Counted from the stretch's first letter, positions 8,700 through 17,866 are shown. The stretch: DNA of 64,000 nt from Azospirillum oryzae (GCF_008364795.1 NZ_VTTM01000009.1:62001-126000), one strand, 5' to 3'. The notes: generated from the letters alone by a model not told the origin. Translations and numbers: made by a program.

Positions 8700-9119
8700 G
8701 GCCGATGTCCGCCCGCTCATTGCCAGTGCGTCCGATGGTTGCGAGTAAATCTGTTATATCACCTAAATCAGATGTGATTTGCCGCGACATAGGCCACCAT
8801 TCCGACTTGCGTCCGACAGAGTGTGCTCCTTTTCGGTGAAATCTTCGTGTGGCACGGCTTGCCGTCCATTGCGATGCGGCATGATCCCCAACGAAATGCG
8901 GAAGAATCGTGGATTCTCCTTATTTCTTTCTTAGCGATTTTAGCGCTTTCCTAGTCACGGAACGGTCAAATTATTTGCAATTGTTCCTTTCCCGTGACAT
9001 CGCCGCCGGCAGTCGCTGGATGGGGACGGAGGAAACGGTGATGCGGCGAGAGCCGGAACGGCCGGCCGCAGTGACGTGTGGAGCGCTGGTGCCCGAGAGC
9101 ACCAAGGGGGGAGGACGGT
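8700..9119. other. Gene-free, AT-richer leader region before the chemoreceptor
   Basis: About 420 bases with no convincing gene and a base composition clearly lower in GC than its neighbours. It holds a short palindrome (AAATCA-GATG-TGATTT, 8765-8780) and a longer inverted repeat (GTCACGG at 8954-8960, CCGTGAC at 8992-8998). It presumably carries the promoter of the chemoreceptor, but I cannot name a sigma-factor consensus in it. A small ORF at 8909-9133 overlaps the receptor start and has no supporting features. Confidence 0.5.
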
Positions 9120-11297
9120 ATGTCGAACGATAGCCGGAGCATGATGCTTCAGGGCACGCCCGCGAAAGGCGGCGCGTGGTATTCCGGGCTGCGCGCCAAG
9201 CTGATGATCGCGATCGGCGTGGTGCTGTCCGGCACGCTGGTCGCCGCCGCCGTGGCGCTGATCGGCTATGCGAACGTGCGCACCACCATCGACGCCATCG
9301 TCGGCGAAGCGGTGCCGGCGATGACCGAGGGCATGGCGGTGGCGCAGCAGGCCGAACGGCTGGTGGCGCTGGCCCCGGCCCTGACCTCCGCCGCCGACGC
9401 CTCCGCGCGGGAAGCGGTTTCCGCCCGCATTGCCGCGGCGAAGGAGGAATTCAACGCCCGGCTGTCCCGTCTGCGCGCCACCGGCTCCGCCGGCGACCAA
9501 CTCGCCGCCATCGAAGAGGCGTCGCAGGGGCTGCTCAACAACCTCGTGCAGCTCGACCAGGCGGCGGCCGAACGGGTGGCGCTCGCCGCCGAACGCACGG
9601 CGATGCTGCCGAAGGTGTTGGCGGCCGAGGCGGAAATCCAGAAATTCGCCGCCCCCTGGACCTCCGTCCTGAACAATGACGAGGAGCAGGCCCGCTCGAC
9701 CCTGGCGGAGCCGGATACCGATGCTGCCGCGATGCGCGAAGCGGCGGCCACCCTGTCCAAGATCACGACCCAGAAAAAGCCGTTGATGGCCGTCACGACG
9801 GAGGCGGCCAACATCCGCAACATGCTGATGGAAGCTGCGACGACCGACGACGACCAGCGGCTGGCGATCATCGAGACGCGGGTCGGCGTGTCGCTAGCCG
9901 GCCTGTCCAACGGTGCCCAGGGGCTGCCGGAGCGGCTGGCCGCCGTCGCCTCGAAGCAGGCGGACCTGCTGAACGGCTATTCGATCGGCGAGAACTCGCT
10001 GGTCACCATCAGGCAGAAGGAACTGGCGATCCAGGGCTATTTCATCCAGCTGCTGGAGAGCAACCACGCCCTGACCACCACCCTGTCCAAGGGGATCGCC
10101 ACCCTGGTCGATGGTCAGAAACACAGCATCGCCGAGGCCAGCGGCGCCACGACCCGCATGCTGGACAACAGCCGGCTGATGCAGATCGCCGTCGCCGTCG
10201 CCAGCATCCTGGTGTCGATCCTGGTCGTCTGGCTCTACATCGGCCGCATCGTCATCCGCCGGATGATGGACCTGAAGACCGGCATGGGCCGGATCGCAGC
10301 CGGCGACCTGGACGCCGAGATCAAGCTGAGCGGCCATGACGAGATCGCGGAGATGGGGGCGGCGCTGCTCGTCTTCCGCGACACCGCGCGCGAGGTGGAG
10401 ACCACCCGCGCCGCCGCCGAGGCCGAACGCCAGCGAGCCGCCGGTGAACGCCGCCAGACCATGCTGTCGCTTGCCGACCAGTTCGAGAACGGCGTGAAGA
10501 CGGTGGTGGAAACCGTATCCGCCGCCGCGACCCAGATGCACCAGACCGCCGCCGGCATGGTGGCGACCGCCGACGATACCTCCCGTCAAGCCGGCAGCGC
10601 CGCCGAAGCGGCGGAGACCGCATCGGTCAATGTCGACGGCGCCGCGTCGGCCGCGCATGAGCTGTCGCAGTCGATCAGCGAGATCGCCCGGCAGGTGACC
10701 GAATCGGCGACCATCGCCGCCAAGGCGGCAAACGAGGCCGACCGCACCGACAGCACCATGCGCGAACTGAACGAGGCGGCCAGCCGCATCGGCGCGGTGC
10801 TCGACCTGATCTCCGACATCGCCGGCCAGACCAATCTGCTGGCGCTGAACGCGACCATCGAAGCGGCGCGGGCGGGAGAGGCCGGCAAGGGCTTCGCGGT
10901 CGTCGCGCAGGAGGTCAAGCAGTTGGCCAGCCAGACCGCGAAGGCCACCGACCAGATCGCCGGCCAGATCGGCGCCATGCAGCAGGCGACCGGCGAGGCG
11001 GTGAACGCCATCCGCAGCATCGGCCTGACCATCGGCCGCCTGAACGACATCGCCGCCAGCATCGCCGCGGCGGTGGAGGAGCAGGGCGCCGCCACGTCGG
11101 AGATCGCCCGCAACGTCCAGCAGGCGGCGGGCGGCACCGCCCAGGCCTCCCAGAACATCGGTCAGGTCCGCACCGCCGCCGGCCAGACCGGCCAGTCGGC
11201 GCAGGAGGTCCTGTCGGTCGCCCAGGAGGTCTCGACCCAGACCGGCCGTCTCCAGCAGCAGATCGACCGCTTCCTCAGTCAGGTGCGGTCGGCGTAA
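9120..11297 (+). CDS. Methyl-accepting chemotaxis protein
   Basis: A 725-residue transmembrane chemoreceptor. TM1 is at about 22-45, then a long helical periplasmic sensor of about 305 residues rich in Ala, and TM2 at about 354-376 (IAVAVASILVSILVVWLYIG). A HAMP domain follows (about 377-430), then the cytoplasmic signalling hairpin, whose conserved tip is DIAGQTNLLALNATIEAARA at about 567-586. The C-terminus (LSQVRSA) has no CheR/CheB tether pentapeptide. The ATG at 9120 follows GGGGGAGG at proper spacing, and a longer in-frame start at 9078 lacks support. No other chemotaxis gene is nearby. The ligand is unknown. Confidence 0.94.
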   Translation: MSNDSRSMMLQGTPAKGGAWYSGLRAKLMIAIGVVLSGTLVAAAVALIGYANVRTTIDAIVGEAVPAMTEGMAVAQQAERLVALAPALTSAADASAREAVSARIAAAKEEFNARLSRLRATGSAGDQLAAIEEASQGLLNNLVQLDQAAAERVALAAERTAMLPKVLAAEAEIQKFAAPWTSVLNNDEEQARSTLAEPDTDAAAMREAAATLSKITTQKKPLMAVTTEAANIRNMLMEAATTDDDQRLAIIETRVGVSLAGLSNGAQGLPERLAAVASKQADLLNGYSIGENSLVTIRQKELAIQGYFIQLLESNHALTTTLSKGIATLVDGQKHSIAEASGATTRMLDNSRLMQIAVAVASILVSILVVWLYIGRIVIRRMMDLKTGMGRIAAGDLDAEIKLSGHDEIAEMGAALLVFRDTAREVETTRAAAEAERQRAAGERRQTMLSLADQFENGVKTVVETVSAAATQMHQTAAGMVATADDTSRQAGSAAEAAETASVNVDGAASAAHELSQSISEIARQVTESATIAAKAANEADRTDSTMRELNEAASRIGAVLDLISDIAGQTNLLALNATIEAARAGEAGKGFAVVAQEVKQLASQTAKATDQIAGQIGAMQQATGEAVNAIRSIGLTIGRLNDIAASIAAAVEEQGAATSEIARNVQQAAGGTAQASQNIGQVRTAAGQTGQSAQEVLSVAQEVSTQTGRLQQQIDRFLSQVRSA

Positions 11298-11429
11298 GGC
11301 GGATCGAAAATCCGCAGAGAGCCCCGGGAGAGGACGCTTCGCGCCCATCCTCCCGGGACATCTTCCGGCGCTGGGTGCGCGGACGAAATGTAGCGTTGCT
11401 TCACAGATGGGTCGACAAAGCCGCGCTTC

Positions 11430-11444
11430 TGTAGTAAAACTACA
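11430..11444. promoter_or_regulatory. HexR operator
   Basis: TGTAGTAAAACTACA is an imperfect palindrome that matches the described HexR box (TGTARTWWWACTACA form). It ends 31 bases before the hexR start codon, so autoregulation of hexR-eda is predicted. In characterised systems KDPG releases HexR from this site. Confidence 0.82.
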
Positions 11445-11475
11445 TTCGTTTCTCGGCAGCCACGCTGGCCCTCCC

Positions 11476-12402
11476 ATGCTGGACACCATTGCCTCGTCCC
11501 TCGACAGCCTGCGCCGCGCGGAAGCCGCGGTGGCCCGCACCGTTCTGGCCGATCCGGAGGCCGCGGTCCGCGACAGTCTGGCACAGCTGGCCGGGAAGGC
11601 GGGGGTCAGCGAACCGTCGGTCCTGCGCTTCTGCCGCTCCGCCGGCTTCGGCGGCTTTCAGGAATTCAAGATCTCGCTGGCCCAGCATCTGGCGGCATCC
11701 GCCGTGCGGGAAGAGGTCGGCGACCGACCGACCCCGCTGGTGCGCGACCTCACCCCCGGAGACAGCGTCGCCAGTGCGGCGGAAAAGGTGTTGAACCGCT
11801 CCATCGACGCGCTGGTCCGCCTGCGCGGACGGCTCGACAGCATCGCGCTGGAAAAGGCGGCCGGGGTGCTGGCGCGGGCGCGGCGGGTGCAGATCGTCGG
11901 CGTCGGCGCGTCGGGCGCGGTGGCGCTGGACGCCCATCACAAGCTGTTCCGCCTGCTGCCGCAGGTCACCGCCAGCACCGATGCCCATCTTCAGGCGATG
12001 GCGGCGGCGACTCTCGGCCCCGGCGACGCCCTGCTGGCGATTTCAAAGACCGGCACCAGCGACGAGATCTTCGACGTCGCCGCCATCGCCCGCGACGGCG
12101 GCGCCACGGTGATCGCCATCACCGCGTCCGCGACTCCGCTGGCCGAACGCGCGGACATCCGCCTGACCGTCGACGTCGACGAGGACACCGCCGTCCACAC
12201 CCCGATGGCCTCGCGGCTGGCGCAACTGGCGCTGATCGACGTGCTGACCGTCGCGGTCGGCTTGCAGGCCCCGCCGGGTCTCGACCGCCGTCTGGCCCGC
12301 ATAAAGGCGGTCCTGGCCGGGCACCACCGCGTGCCGGAGCGGCCGGCTTCCCCGTCAAACCCCGCATCCCCAATCATCCAGAAGAAATCCGAGGAATCCT
12401 GA
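11476..12402 (+). CDS. hexR: RpiR/HexR-family regulator of sugar-acid catabolism
   Basis: A 308-residue regulator. An N-terminal RpiR-type helix-turn-helix (LAGKAGVSEPSVLRFCRSAGFGGFQEFK, about 37-65) is followed by a SIS sugar-isomerase-fold effector domain (VQIVGVGASGAVALDAHHKL ... AISKTGTSDEIFDVA, about 135-250). I chose the ATG at 11476, because the upstream in-frame start at 11407 would put the HexR operator inside the coding sequence. The stop codon overlaps the start of eda (TGATG), so they form an operon. A HexR box upstream and the Entner-Doudoroff aldolase downstream together make the HexR identity much firmer than the domain alone. Confidence 0.88.
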   Translation: MLDTIASSLDSLRRAEAAVARTVLADPEAAVRDSLAQLAGKAGVSEPSVLRFCRSAGFGGFQEFKISLAQHLAASAVREEVGDRPTPLVRDLTPGDSVASAAEKVLNRSIDALVRLRGRLDSIALEKAAGVLARARRVQIVGVGASGAVALDAHHKLFRLLPQVTASTDAHLQAMAAATLGPGDALLAISKTGTSDEIFDVAAIARDGGATVIAITASATPLAERADIRLTVDVDEDTAVHTPMASRLAQLALIDVLTVAVGLQAPPGLDRRLARIKAVLAGHHRVPERPASPSNPASPIIQKKSEES

Positions 12403-13055
12403 TGTCCACCACCCAGAGCCCTGTCGAAATCCTGGACCAGCTCGTCGCCTATGGTGTCGTCCCGGTCATCCGCAACAGCTCCGCCGATCTGGCGCGCACC
12501 GCAGTGACCTGGCTGCGCGAGGCCGGTTACGGCACCTTCGAGATCACCATGACCACCCCCGGCGCCGTCGGCCTGATCGAGGAGCTGTCGGCCGAGGGTG
12601 GCGCCCTGATCGGCGCCGGCACCGTCCTGACCCCCGCCGCCGTCGCCGACGTGGTGAAGGCCGGCGCCAAGTACGTGGTCTCGCCCTGCGTCGTGCCGAA
12701 GGTGGCCGCCGCCTGCCGCGACCATGGCGTGGCCTGCCTGATGGGCGCCCTGACCCCGACCGAGGTGCATGCCGCGATTTCCGCCGGTGCCGATGCCATC
12801 AAGATCTTCCCGGCCTCCACTGTCGGCCCGGCGCACATCAAGGCACTCAAGTCGGTCTTCCCCGGCGTCCGCTTCGTCCCCACCGGCGGCATCGACGCCA
12901 CCACCGTGGCGTCCTATGTCGCGGCCGGCGTGGCCTGCGTCGGCGCCGGCGGCAAGCTGGTCGATGAAACGCTGGTCAAGAACGGCGACCGCGAAGGCAT
13001 CCTCGCCGCCGGACGCCAGCTGATGGAAGCCTATCGCGCCGCCAAGGGCGCGTGA
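12402..13055 (+). CDS. eda: KDPG/KHG aldolase
   Basis: A 217-residue class I aldolase that splits 2-keto-3-deoxy-6-phosphogluconate to pyruvate and glyceraldehyde 3-phosphate in the Entner-Doudoroff pathway. The Schiff-base lysine is Lys134 in DAIKIFPAS and the catalytic glutamate is Glu47 in FEITMTT, matching Lys133 and Glu45 of the E. coli enzyme. The phosphate-binding FVPTGGID is present. It overlaps hexR by one base. A paralogue acting on 6-phosphogalactonate (DgoA) has the same fold, but the HexR context favours Eda. Confidence 0.93.
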   Translation: MSTTQSPVEILDQLVAYGVVPVIRNSSADLARTAVTWLREAGYGTFEITMTTPGAVGLIEELSAEGGALIGAGTVLTPAAVADVVKAGAKYVVSPCVVPKVAAACRDHGVACLMGALTPTEVHAAISAGADAIKIFPASTVGPAHIKALKSVFPGVRFVPTGGIDATTVASYVAAGVACVGAGGKLVDETLVKNGDREGILAAGRQLMEAYRAAKGA

Positions 13056-13067
13056 GCAAGTCGGCAC

Positions 13068-13093
13068 GAGGCGGGACGCCAAACTCCCGCCTC
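13068..13093. terminator. Hairpin between convergent eda and hybrid kinase
   Basis: GAGGCGGGA and TCCCGCCTC form a nine-base stem with an eight-base loop. The right arm overlaps the stop codon of the convergent kinase. There is no long T-run, so termination is plausible but not certain. Confidence 0.55.
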
Positions 13094-16000
13094 AAACCCC
13101 CTCCAGCACACCCCGCACCGCGTCCATCGCCGCAAGGCCGCGGCTGAAGGCCGACTCCGCGGTGGCGGCCAACTCCTGCGCCTCGACCCGGCGGCCTTCG
13201 CGCATGCCGTCCTCCACCGCGCGCATCAGGCCGACGAAGGCGGTCAGGCCGAAATGGCTGGCGGCACCGGCAAGCCGGTGGGCGATGTCCTCGATCTCGT
13301 CGTCGGAGCTGTCGGCGGCGGTCAGGCGCGGCAGCCCGTCCTGCGCAGATTCCAGCAGCAGGCCGCGGATGGTGGCGAAGCGAGCGGGACCGAGGGAGCG
13401 GATGTAGCGCCCCAGAATCTCCTCGTTCACGTCGTCCTCCACCACCGGCGGACGGGCGGGCGGGTCGACCGGCAGCGTCCCGACAGCCGTCTCCTCGTCA
13501 TCGTCGGACCGCGCGGCGACGGCGTTGGACAGCAAATGCATCAGCCGTTCCGGGAAGATCGGCTTCTCGATCACCGCATCGATGCCGGCGGCGATGTAGC
13601 GGGCGCGGTCGGCGGCAAAGACGTTGGCAGTCACCGCCACGATCGGCACCGCCGCGCGGTCGGCGTCCTCCAGGGCGCGGATGCGGCGCGCCACCTCCGG
13701 CCCGTCGATGTCGGGCAGGCGGATATCCAGCAGGATGGCATCGAAACGCCGCCGGGTCGCCAGCTCCAGCGCCTTTTCGCCGGTTTCCGCAACGGTGATG
13801 CGGTGGCCGGCGTCGGACAGCAGGCCCAGCGCCACCTCGCGGTTGATCGCGTCGTCCTCCACCAGCAGCAGGGCCAGCGAGCGCACCCGGCTGATCGGCA
13901 GAAGCCGGCCGGGCCGGGCGGGAGGCGCCGGCTCGATCACCCGGTGCAATGGAATCGTGACGGTGAAGACGCTGCCCAGCCCCTCCGCGCTGTCGACGCG
14001 GATTCTGCCCTGCATGGCGTCCAGCAGATGGCGGACGATGGCCAGTCCCAGCCCGCTGCCGCCGAAACGCCGGGCGATGGTGGGATCGGCCTGCTCCAGC
14101 TTTTCGAAGATGGCGGCGCGGCGATCGGCCGGCACGCCGATGCCGGTGTCGCGCACGGCCAGACGCAGCATCTCTTCGGACCCGGAACGTTCCGGAGCCG
14201 GTTCGATATCGACGCGCAGGTCCACCCCGCCGCGTTCGGTGAACTTCACCGCATTGCCGACGAGGTTCACCAGGATCTGGCGCAGCCGCTGGCGATCGAC
14301 CACCACCAGCTCCGGCACCTCCGGCGCAATGTCGAGGTCGAGGTCGATCCCCTTCTCGTTGGCCAGTCCTTCCACCGTTGCAACGACCTCCTCCAGCACC
14401 GGCAGCAGGGCGCAGGGAGCCGGGTCGAGGTCCAGCTTGCCGTCCTCGATCTTGCGCAGATCCAGGATGTCGTTGACCTGATCGAGCAACCCGTGGCCGC
14501 AGCGCATGATCGACATGGCATAGCGCCGCTCCCCGGCGTGCAGTTGCCCGGTCAGCAGAAGCCGGCACAGGCCGAGGATGCCGTTCAGCGGCGTACGCAT
14601 CTCGTGGCTGACGGTGGCGAGGAATTCGGTCTTGGCGGCGTCGGCCCGCTCCGCCCGTTCCTTGGCCTGCCGCAGCTCCTCGCGCGCCCGGCGCGAGGCG
14701 GTGATGTCGTTGGCGACGCAGATGATGCGGCAGCGTCCGTCGCCCGACCATTCGAAGGGATGGCGCTGCAGGGCGAAGACGGCGTTCTCGCCGTTGCGGG
14801 GAAGCACCAGCTCCTCCACCCCCAGCGAGCGCATCGAACCGGGATCGCCGCCGGCAAGCGCCCGGCCGGTCTCCGGCCCCAGAACCTCGGCGAGAGTACG
14901 GTTCTCGATGTCGGCGCGGCGGGTGCCGAAACAATCCTCCGCCGCCCGGTTCCACAGCAAGACACGACCGCTGTCGCCGTCCAGCACGTAGAGGACGCTC
15001 GGCACATTGTCGATCACCGCATCCAGGAAGGCCTGGGTCCGCCGCAACAGCTCCTCCGCCTCGCGGCGGCGGGTGATGTCGACGACCGAACTGAGCAGCA
15101 CCTCCTCGCCCTGGAATTCGAAGGCGATGCCGGACAGCAGCCCCCACAGCCGGCGACCGGACTGGGTCACCAGTTCCGTTTCCACATCGAGCGCGAGGCC
15201 GCTGGAAAAGACGTCGCGGACGAACTCGTCGCGCACCTGCGGGACGTACCAGACGCTGGCGGCCGGACGGCCCAGCAGGTCGCCGGCCTCGTCCACTTCG
15301 AACAGGTCGGCGGCGCGGCGGTTGACGAAGCGGATCTGGCCGTCGGCGCGGCCGGAGATCACCAGCGGGACGGGTGCCGCCTCCAGCACCGTGCGCAGCC
15401 ACTGCTCGTTGCGACGGAGCGCCGCGCTCTTGTCCTCCGTCTCCTGGATGTAGAAGCGCAAGGCGCGGGCAAGCTGGCCGATCTCGTCGGCACCGGTCAC
15501 CGGCACTTCGGCCCGGCCGCCGCCGGTGCGGTCGCGGATCGCCTCGCTGACCGCCCACAGCCGGGCCAGCACCTTGCGCCGCACATACAGCACCGACAGC
15601 ACCATCCCCAACACGACCACACCGACCGAGGCGAAGAACAGGCGGGTGTAGGTGGTCGACACCTCGATGATCTGCTGGCGGCTTTCCTCCGCCGCCTTGG
15701 TCTGTTCCACGAAGATGCCGGTGTTCAGCCCGGTGTTGACCAGCGACACCTGATTGGCCCGGTCGACCAGACCGTTCAGCATCTCCGACGCCTGCAATTC
15801 CGCCTGCCGCTGGCGGAAGACGGAGCGGTCGCCTTCCACCACCGACCGCATGCCTTCGGCCAGCCGGGCAAGCCGTTCCGACACGCCCCCCGCCGGAACC
15901 GAGCCGTCCAGCGCCGCCAATTGCGCCGCCGCGCTGTCGGCCAGCCGGGCAAGCGCGAAGCTGTTCTCCGCCTGATGGACCGAGGCGATCAGGAACAGCA

Positions 16001-16589
16001 GCCGCTCCGCCATCGCCAGCCAGCGCTGCACGCCGGCATCCTCCACCTCGCGCAGAGCCGGTTCGGCCAGGGCGTCGGCCATCCGCCGCACGTCGCGGGT
16101 GCGGTCGGCCAGGGCGCGGCGGGCGGTGATGCGGGCGGCGACGCCGCGGTCGATGGCGTCGCGCAGCCGCAGGATCTCGTCGCGCTGAAGCTTCAGCCCG
16201 GCGATCCGCTGGGCCTGCCGGCCGTCGGCCGAATCCAACTCCGCCAACAGCCGGTCATAGCCGTCCAACTGGTCGGCCAGCCCCTGCTTGATCGTTTCGC
16301 GTCCGAAATTCTCTTCCGAGAGAGCCAATTGTTCCAGGGTCCGCATGATCCGCTGGTGCTGGCGCTCCAGCTTGGCGGAGGCGACGACGGCCGGGAACTG
16401 CTCCGACGTGACCTTGGTGATGCCGGCATGCAGCCCGTCGAAGGCGATGTAGGCGCCCAGCCCGATCAGGAAAGCGACCAGCCCGTTGAAGGCGAGCGCG
16501 CCGAACAGCCGCGCCCCGACGCCGATCCTGACCATCCCGGCCGTGCCCGGTTCAGAACCGCCAGACCCCGACCCGCTGCCGTCAGCCAT
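13092..16589 (-). CDS. TorS-like hybrid histidine kinase (HAMP-PAS-PAS-HK-REC-HPt)
   Basis: A 1165-residue membrane sensor. TM1 is at about 24-50, then a helical periplasmic sensor of about 265 residues, TM2 (FFASVGVVVLGMVLSVLYV), HAMP and two PAS domains. HisKA has its phospho-His at 662 (VSHEMRTPLNG). HATPase (NLVGNAVKFTE; GSGLGLAIV) is followed by a receiver with Asp955 (LLDIRLPDIDG) and an HPt domain with His1104 (DIAHRLAGAASHFG). This His-Asp-His order is that of TorS/BvgS-type kinases, which pass phosphate to a separate regulator. None is encoded nearby. The ATG at 16589 was chosen although the frame stays open for 427 more codons upstream, because those codons run antisense across the divergent binding-protein gene. 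The start is 87 bases from that gene. Confidence 0.9.
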   Translation of the reverse strand: MADGSGSGSGGSEPGTAGMVRIGVGARLFGALAFNGLVAFLIGLGAYIAFDGLHAGITKVTSEQFPAVVASAKLERQHQRIMRTLEQLALSEENFGRETIKQGLADQLDGYDRLLAELDSADGRQAQRIAGLKLQRDEILRLRDAIDRGVAARITARRALADRTRDVRRMADALAEPALREVEDAGVQRWLAMAERLLFLIASVHQAENSFALARLADSAAAQLAALDGSVPAGGVSERLARLAEGMRSVVEGDRSVFRQRQAELQASEMLNGLVDRANQVSLVNTGLNTGIFVEQTKAAEESRQQIIEVSTTYTRLFFASVGVVVLGMVLSVLYVRRKVLARLWAVSEAIRDRTGGGRAEVPVTGADEIGQLARALRFYIQETEDKSAALRRNEQWLRTVLEAAPVPLVISGRADGQIRFVNRRAADLFEVDEAGDLLGRPAASVWYVPQVRDEFVRDVFSSGLALDVETELVTQSGRRLWGLLSGIAFEFQGEEVLLSSVVDITRRREAEELLRRTQAFLDAVIDNVPSVLYVLDGDSGRVLLWNRAAEDCFGTRRADIENRTLAEVLGPETGRALAGGDPGSMRSLGVEELVLPRNGENAVFALQRHPFEWSGDGRCRIICVANDITASRRAREELRQAKERAERADAAKTEFLATVSHEMRTPLNGILGLCRLLLTGQLHAGERRYAMSIMRCGHGLLDQVNDILDLRKIEDGKLDLDPAPCALLPVLEEVVATVEGLANEKGIDLDLDIAPEVPELVVVDRQRLRQILVNLVGNAVKFTERGGVDLRVDIEPAPERSGSEEMLRLAVRDTGIGVPADRRAAIFEKLEQADPTIARRFGGSGLGLAIVRHLLDAMQGRIRVDSAEGLGSVFTVTIPLHRVIEPAPPARPGRLLPISRVRSLALLLVEDDAINREVALGLLSDAGHRITVAETGEKALELATRRRFDAILLDIRLPDIDGPEVARRIRALEDADRAAVPIVAVTANVFAADRARYIAAGIDAVIEKPIFPERLMHLLSNAVAARSDDDEETAVGTLPVDPPARPPVVEDDVNEEILGRYIRSLGPARFATIRGLLLESAQDGLPRLTAADSSDDEIEDIAHRLAGAASHFGLTAFVGLMRAVEDGMREGRRVEAQELAATAESAFSRGLAAMDAVRGVLEGV

Positions 16590-16676
16590 TCCTGTCCCTG
16601 CTTCCCTGGCCCCGCATCGTTTGCGCGAGAACGATCGCAGCGTATCATAGCCAATCCGTCGGATAAGGGGAGAAGG

Positions 16677-17747
16677 ATGGGGTTGAAGCCTGTTGCCGTC
16701 GCGTTCGGCCTGCTGCTGGCGCTTCAGCTCTTCGCCGGTGCCGCCGCGGCGCAGCCGGACGCTTCCGCCGCACGCAACGGCGACCGGCCGGTACTGGCGG
16801 AGATCGAGCGGCGCGGGGTCGTGCGCTGCGGGGTGTCCTTCAATCCCGGATTCGCCGCCAACGACGACGGCGGCCGTCCGGTCGGCTTCATGGTCGATCT
16901 GTGCCGGGCGCTGGCCGCCGCGGTGCTGGGCAAGGCCGACGCCATCGAGATCCGCCGGCTGTCGAAGCTGCAGGAGTTCGACGCCGTCGCCGCCGGCGAG
17001 GTCGACGTCTCCTTCGCCCAGACCTCCTGGACGCTGACGCGCGATGCGACCTATGCCGTCGATTTCGGGCCGCCGATCTTCTACGACGTGCAGGGGATCG
17101 CCGCGTGGCGGCTGCCCGACGGCCGGTCGGCGCTGGACGGCGAGCTGACCATCTGCGTCCCGGCCGGCACCACCACCCAGGCCGAGCTGGAGTCGCTGAT
17201 CGTCGGCGGCAAGCGGCCCTGGAAGCTGCGCAGTTTCCCCGGCTGGCCCGACACGCTGGAGGCCTTTCTCAGCCGTGACTGCGCGGCGGTCAGCGCCGAC
17301 CGGGCATTGCTGACCACGGCGCTGCATATGCTGGACGCGCCGCAGGATGCGCTGGAAATCGCCGACACCCCCGTGGCCTCTCCCGTTGCCTCCCGCGAGC
17401 CGCTGGCCCCGCTGACTCCCAACAGCGACCGCATGTGGATGGCGGCGGTGCGCTGGGTCATGTTCGCGCTGTTCCTGACCGACGATGCCGGCGTTACCGG
17501 CGCCAACGCCAATTTCCAGCGCATCACCGGCAGCAGCGAGATGCGGCGCCTGCTGTCCGGCATGCCGGAGGTGGCGGCGAAGGCAGGCCTGCGCCCGGAC
17601 TGGGCCTATCAGGCGGTGGTGCAAGTCGGGAATTACGGCGAGATCTTCGACCGCAATCTCGGCAGCCGCTCCCCCTTCAAGCTGGACCGCGGCGTGAACC
17701 GGCCCTGGACGCAGGGCGGGCTGCTCTACGCCCCGGTTTTTCAGTAA
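16677..17747 (+). CDS. Periplasmic amino-acid-type solute-binding protein
   Basis: A 356-residue secreted protein with a clear signal peptide (VAVAFGLLLALQLFAGAAAA, cleavage near 26-28). The rest is a type II periplasmic binding fold of the SBP_bac_3 group (VLAEIERRGVVRCGVSFNPGFA ... GFMVDLCRALAAAVLG ... EVDVSFAQTSWTLTRDA ... VDFGPPIFYD). No ABC permease or ATPase gene is adjacent. Instead it is divergent, 87 bases away, from a TorS-like sensor kinase. It could therefore act as a ligand-presenting partner for that kinase, as TorT does for TorS, or serve a remote transporter. It starts at ATG 16677 behind GGGGAGAAGG. Confidence 0.85.
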   Translation: MGLKPVAVAFGLLLALQLFAGAAAAQPDASAARNGDRPVLAEIERRGVVRCGVSFNPGFAANDDGGRPVGFMVDLCRALAAAVLGKADAIEIRRLSKLQEFDAVAAGEVDVSFAQTSWTLTRDATYAVDFGPPIFYDVQGIAAWRLPDGRSALDGELTICVPAGTTTQAELESLIVGGKRPWKLRSFPGWPDTLEAFLSRDCAAVSADRALLTTALHMLDAPQDALEIADTPVASPVASREPLAPLTPNSDRMWMAAVRWVMFALFLTDDAGVTGANANFQRITGSSEMRRLLSGMPEVAAKAGLRPDWAYQAVVQVGNYGEIFDRNLGSRSPFKLDRGVNRPWTQGGLLYAPVFQ

Positions 17748-17814
17748 GGGGCGTTCCGGCAAGCGGCTGAATTCGCACAATAGGATAGTGTAACCCAATA
17801 CCGCGTTCCGTTGC

Positions 17815-17834
17815 CCCCCGACCATGGTCGGGGG
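17815..17834. repeat. Perfect 20-base palindrome upstream of the MHS permease
   Basis: CCCCCGACCA directly abuts its complement TGGTCGGGGG. It lies 140 bases before the permease start and 68 bases after the binding-protein stop. With no T-run it is more likely a protein-binding site or processing element than a terminator. Confidence 0.6.
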
Positions 17835-17839
17835 TGACG

Positions 17840-17866
17840 CCGATAGTTCGTGTACGCAACTATCGG
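17840..17866. repeat. Inverted repeat upstream of the MHS permease
   Basis: CCGATAGTT and AACTATCGG form perfect nine-base arms around a nine-base spacer. It begins five bases after the preceding palindrome. The centre-to-centre distance is about 28 bases. Confidence 0.65.

Noticed and set aside
8850..8862. TGGCACGGCTTGC as a sigma54 promoter
   Set aside because: The spacing between the two elements is three bases instead of five, so GG and GC are on the wrong helical phase.
8909..9133. 74-codon ORF in the leader of the chemoreceptor
   Set aside because: It overlaps the receptor start, and neither its composition nor a ribosome site supports it.
13254..16676. Very long open frame on the plus strand (over 1100 codons) across the hybrid kinase gene
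   Set aside because: It is antisense to a full kinase with all catalytic motifs; the product is rich in Arg/Gln/His/Gly with no domain. It is a GC-driven shadow.
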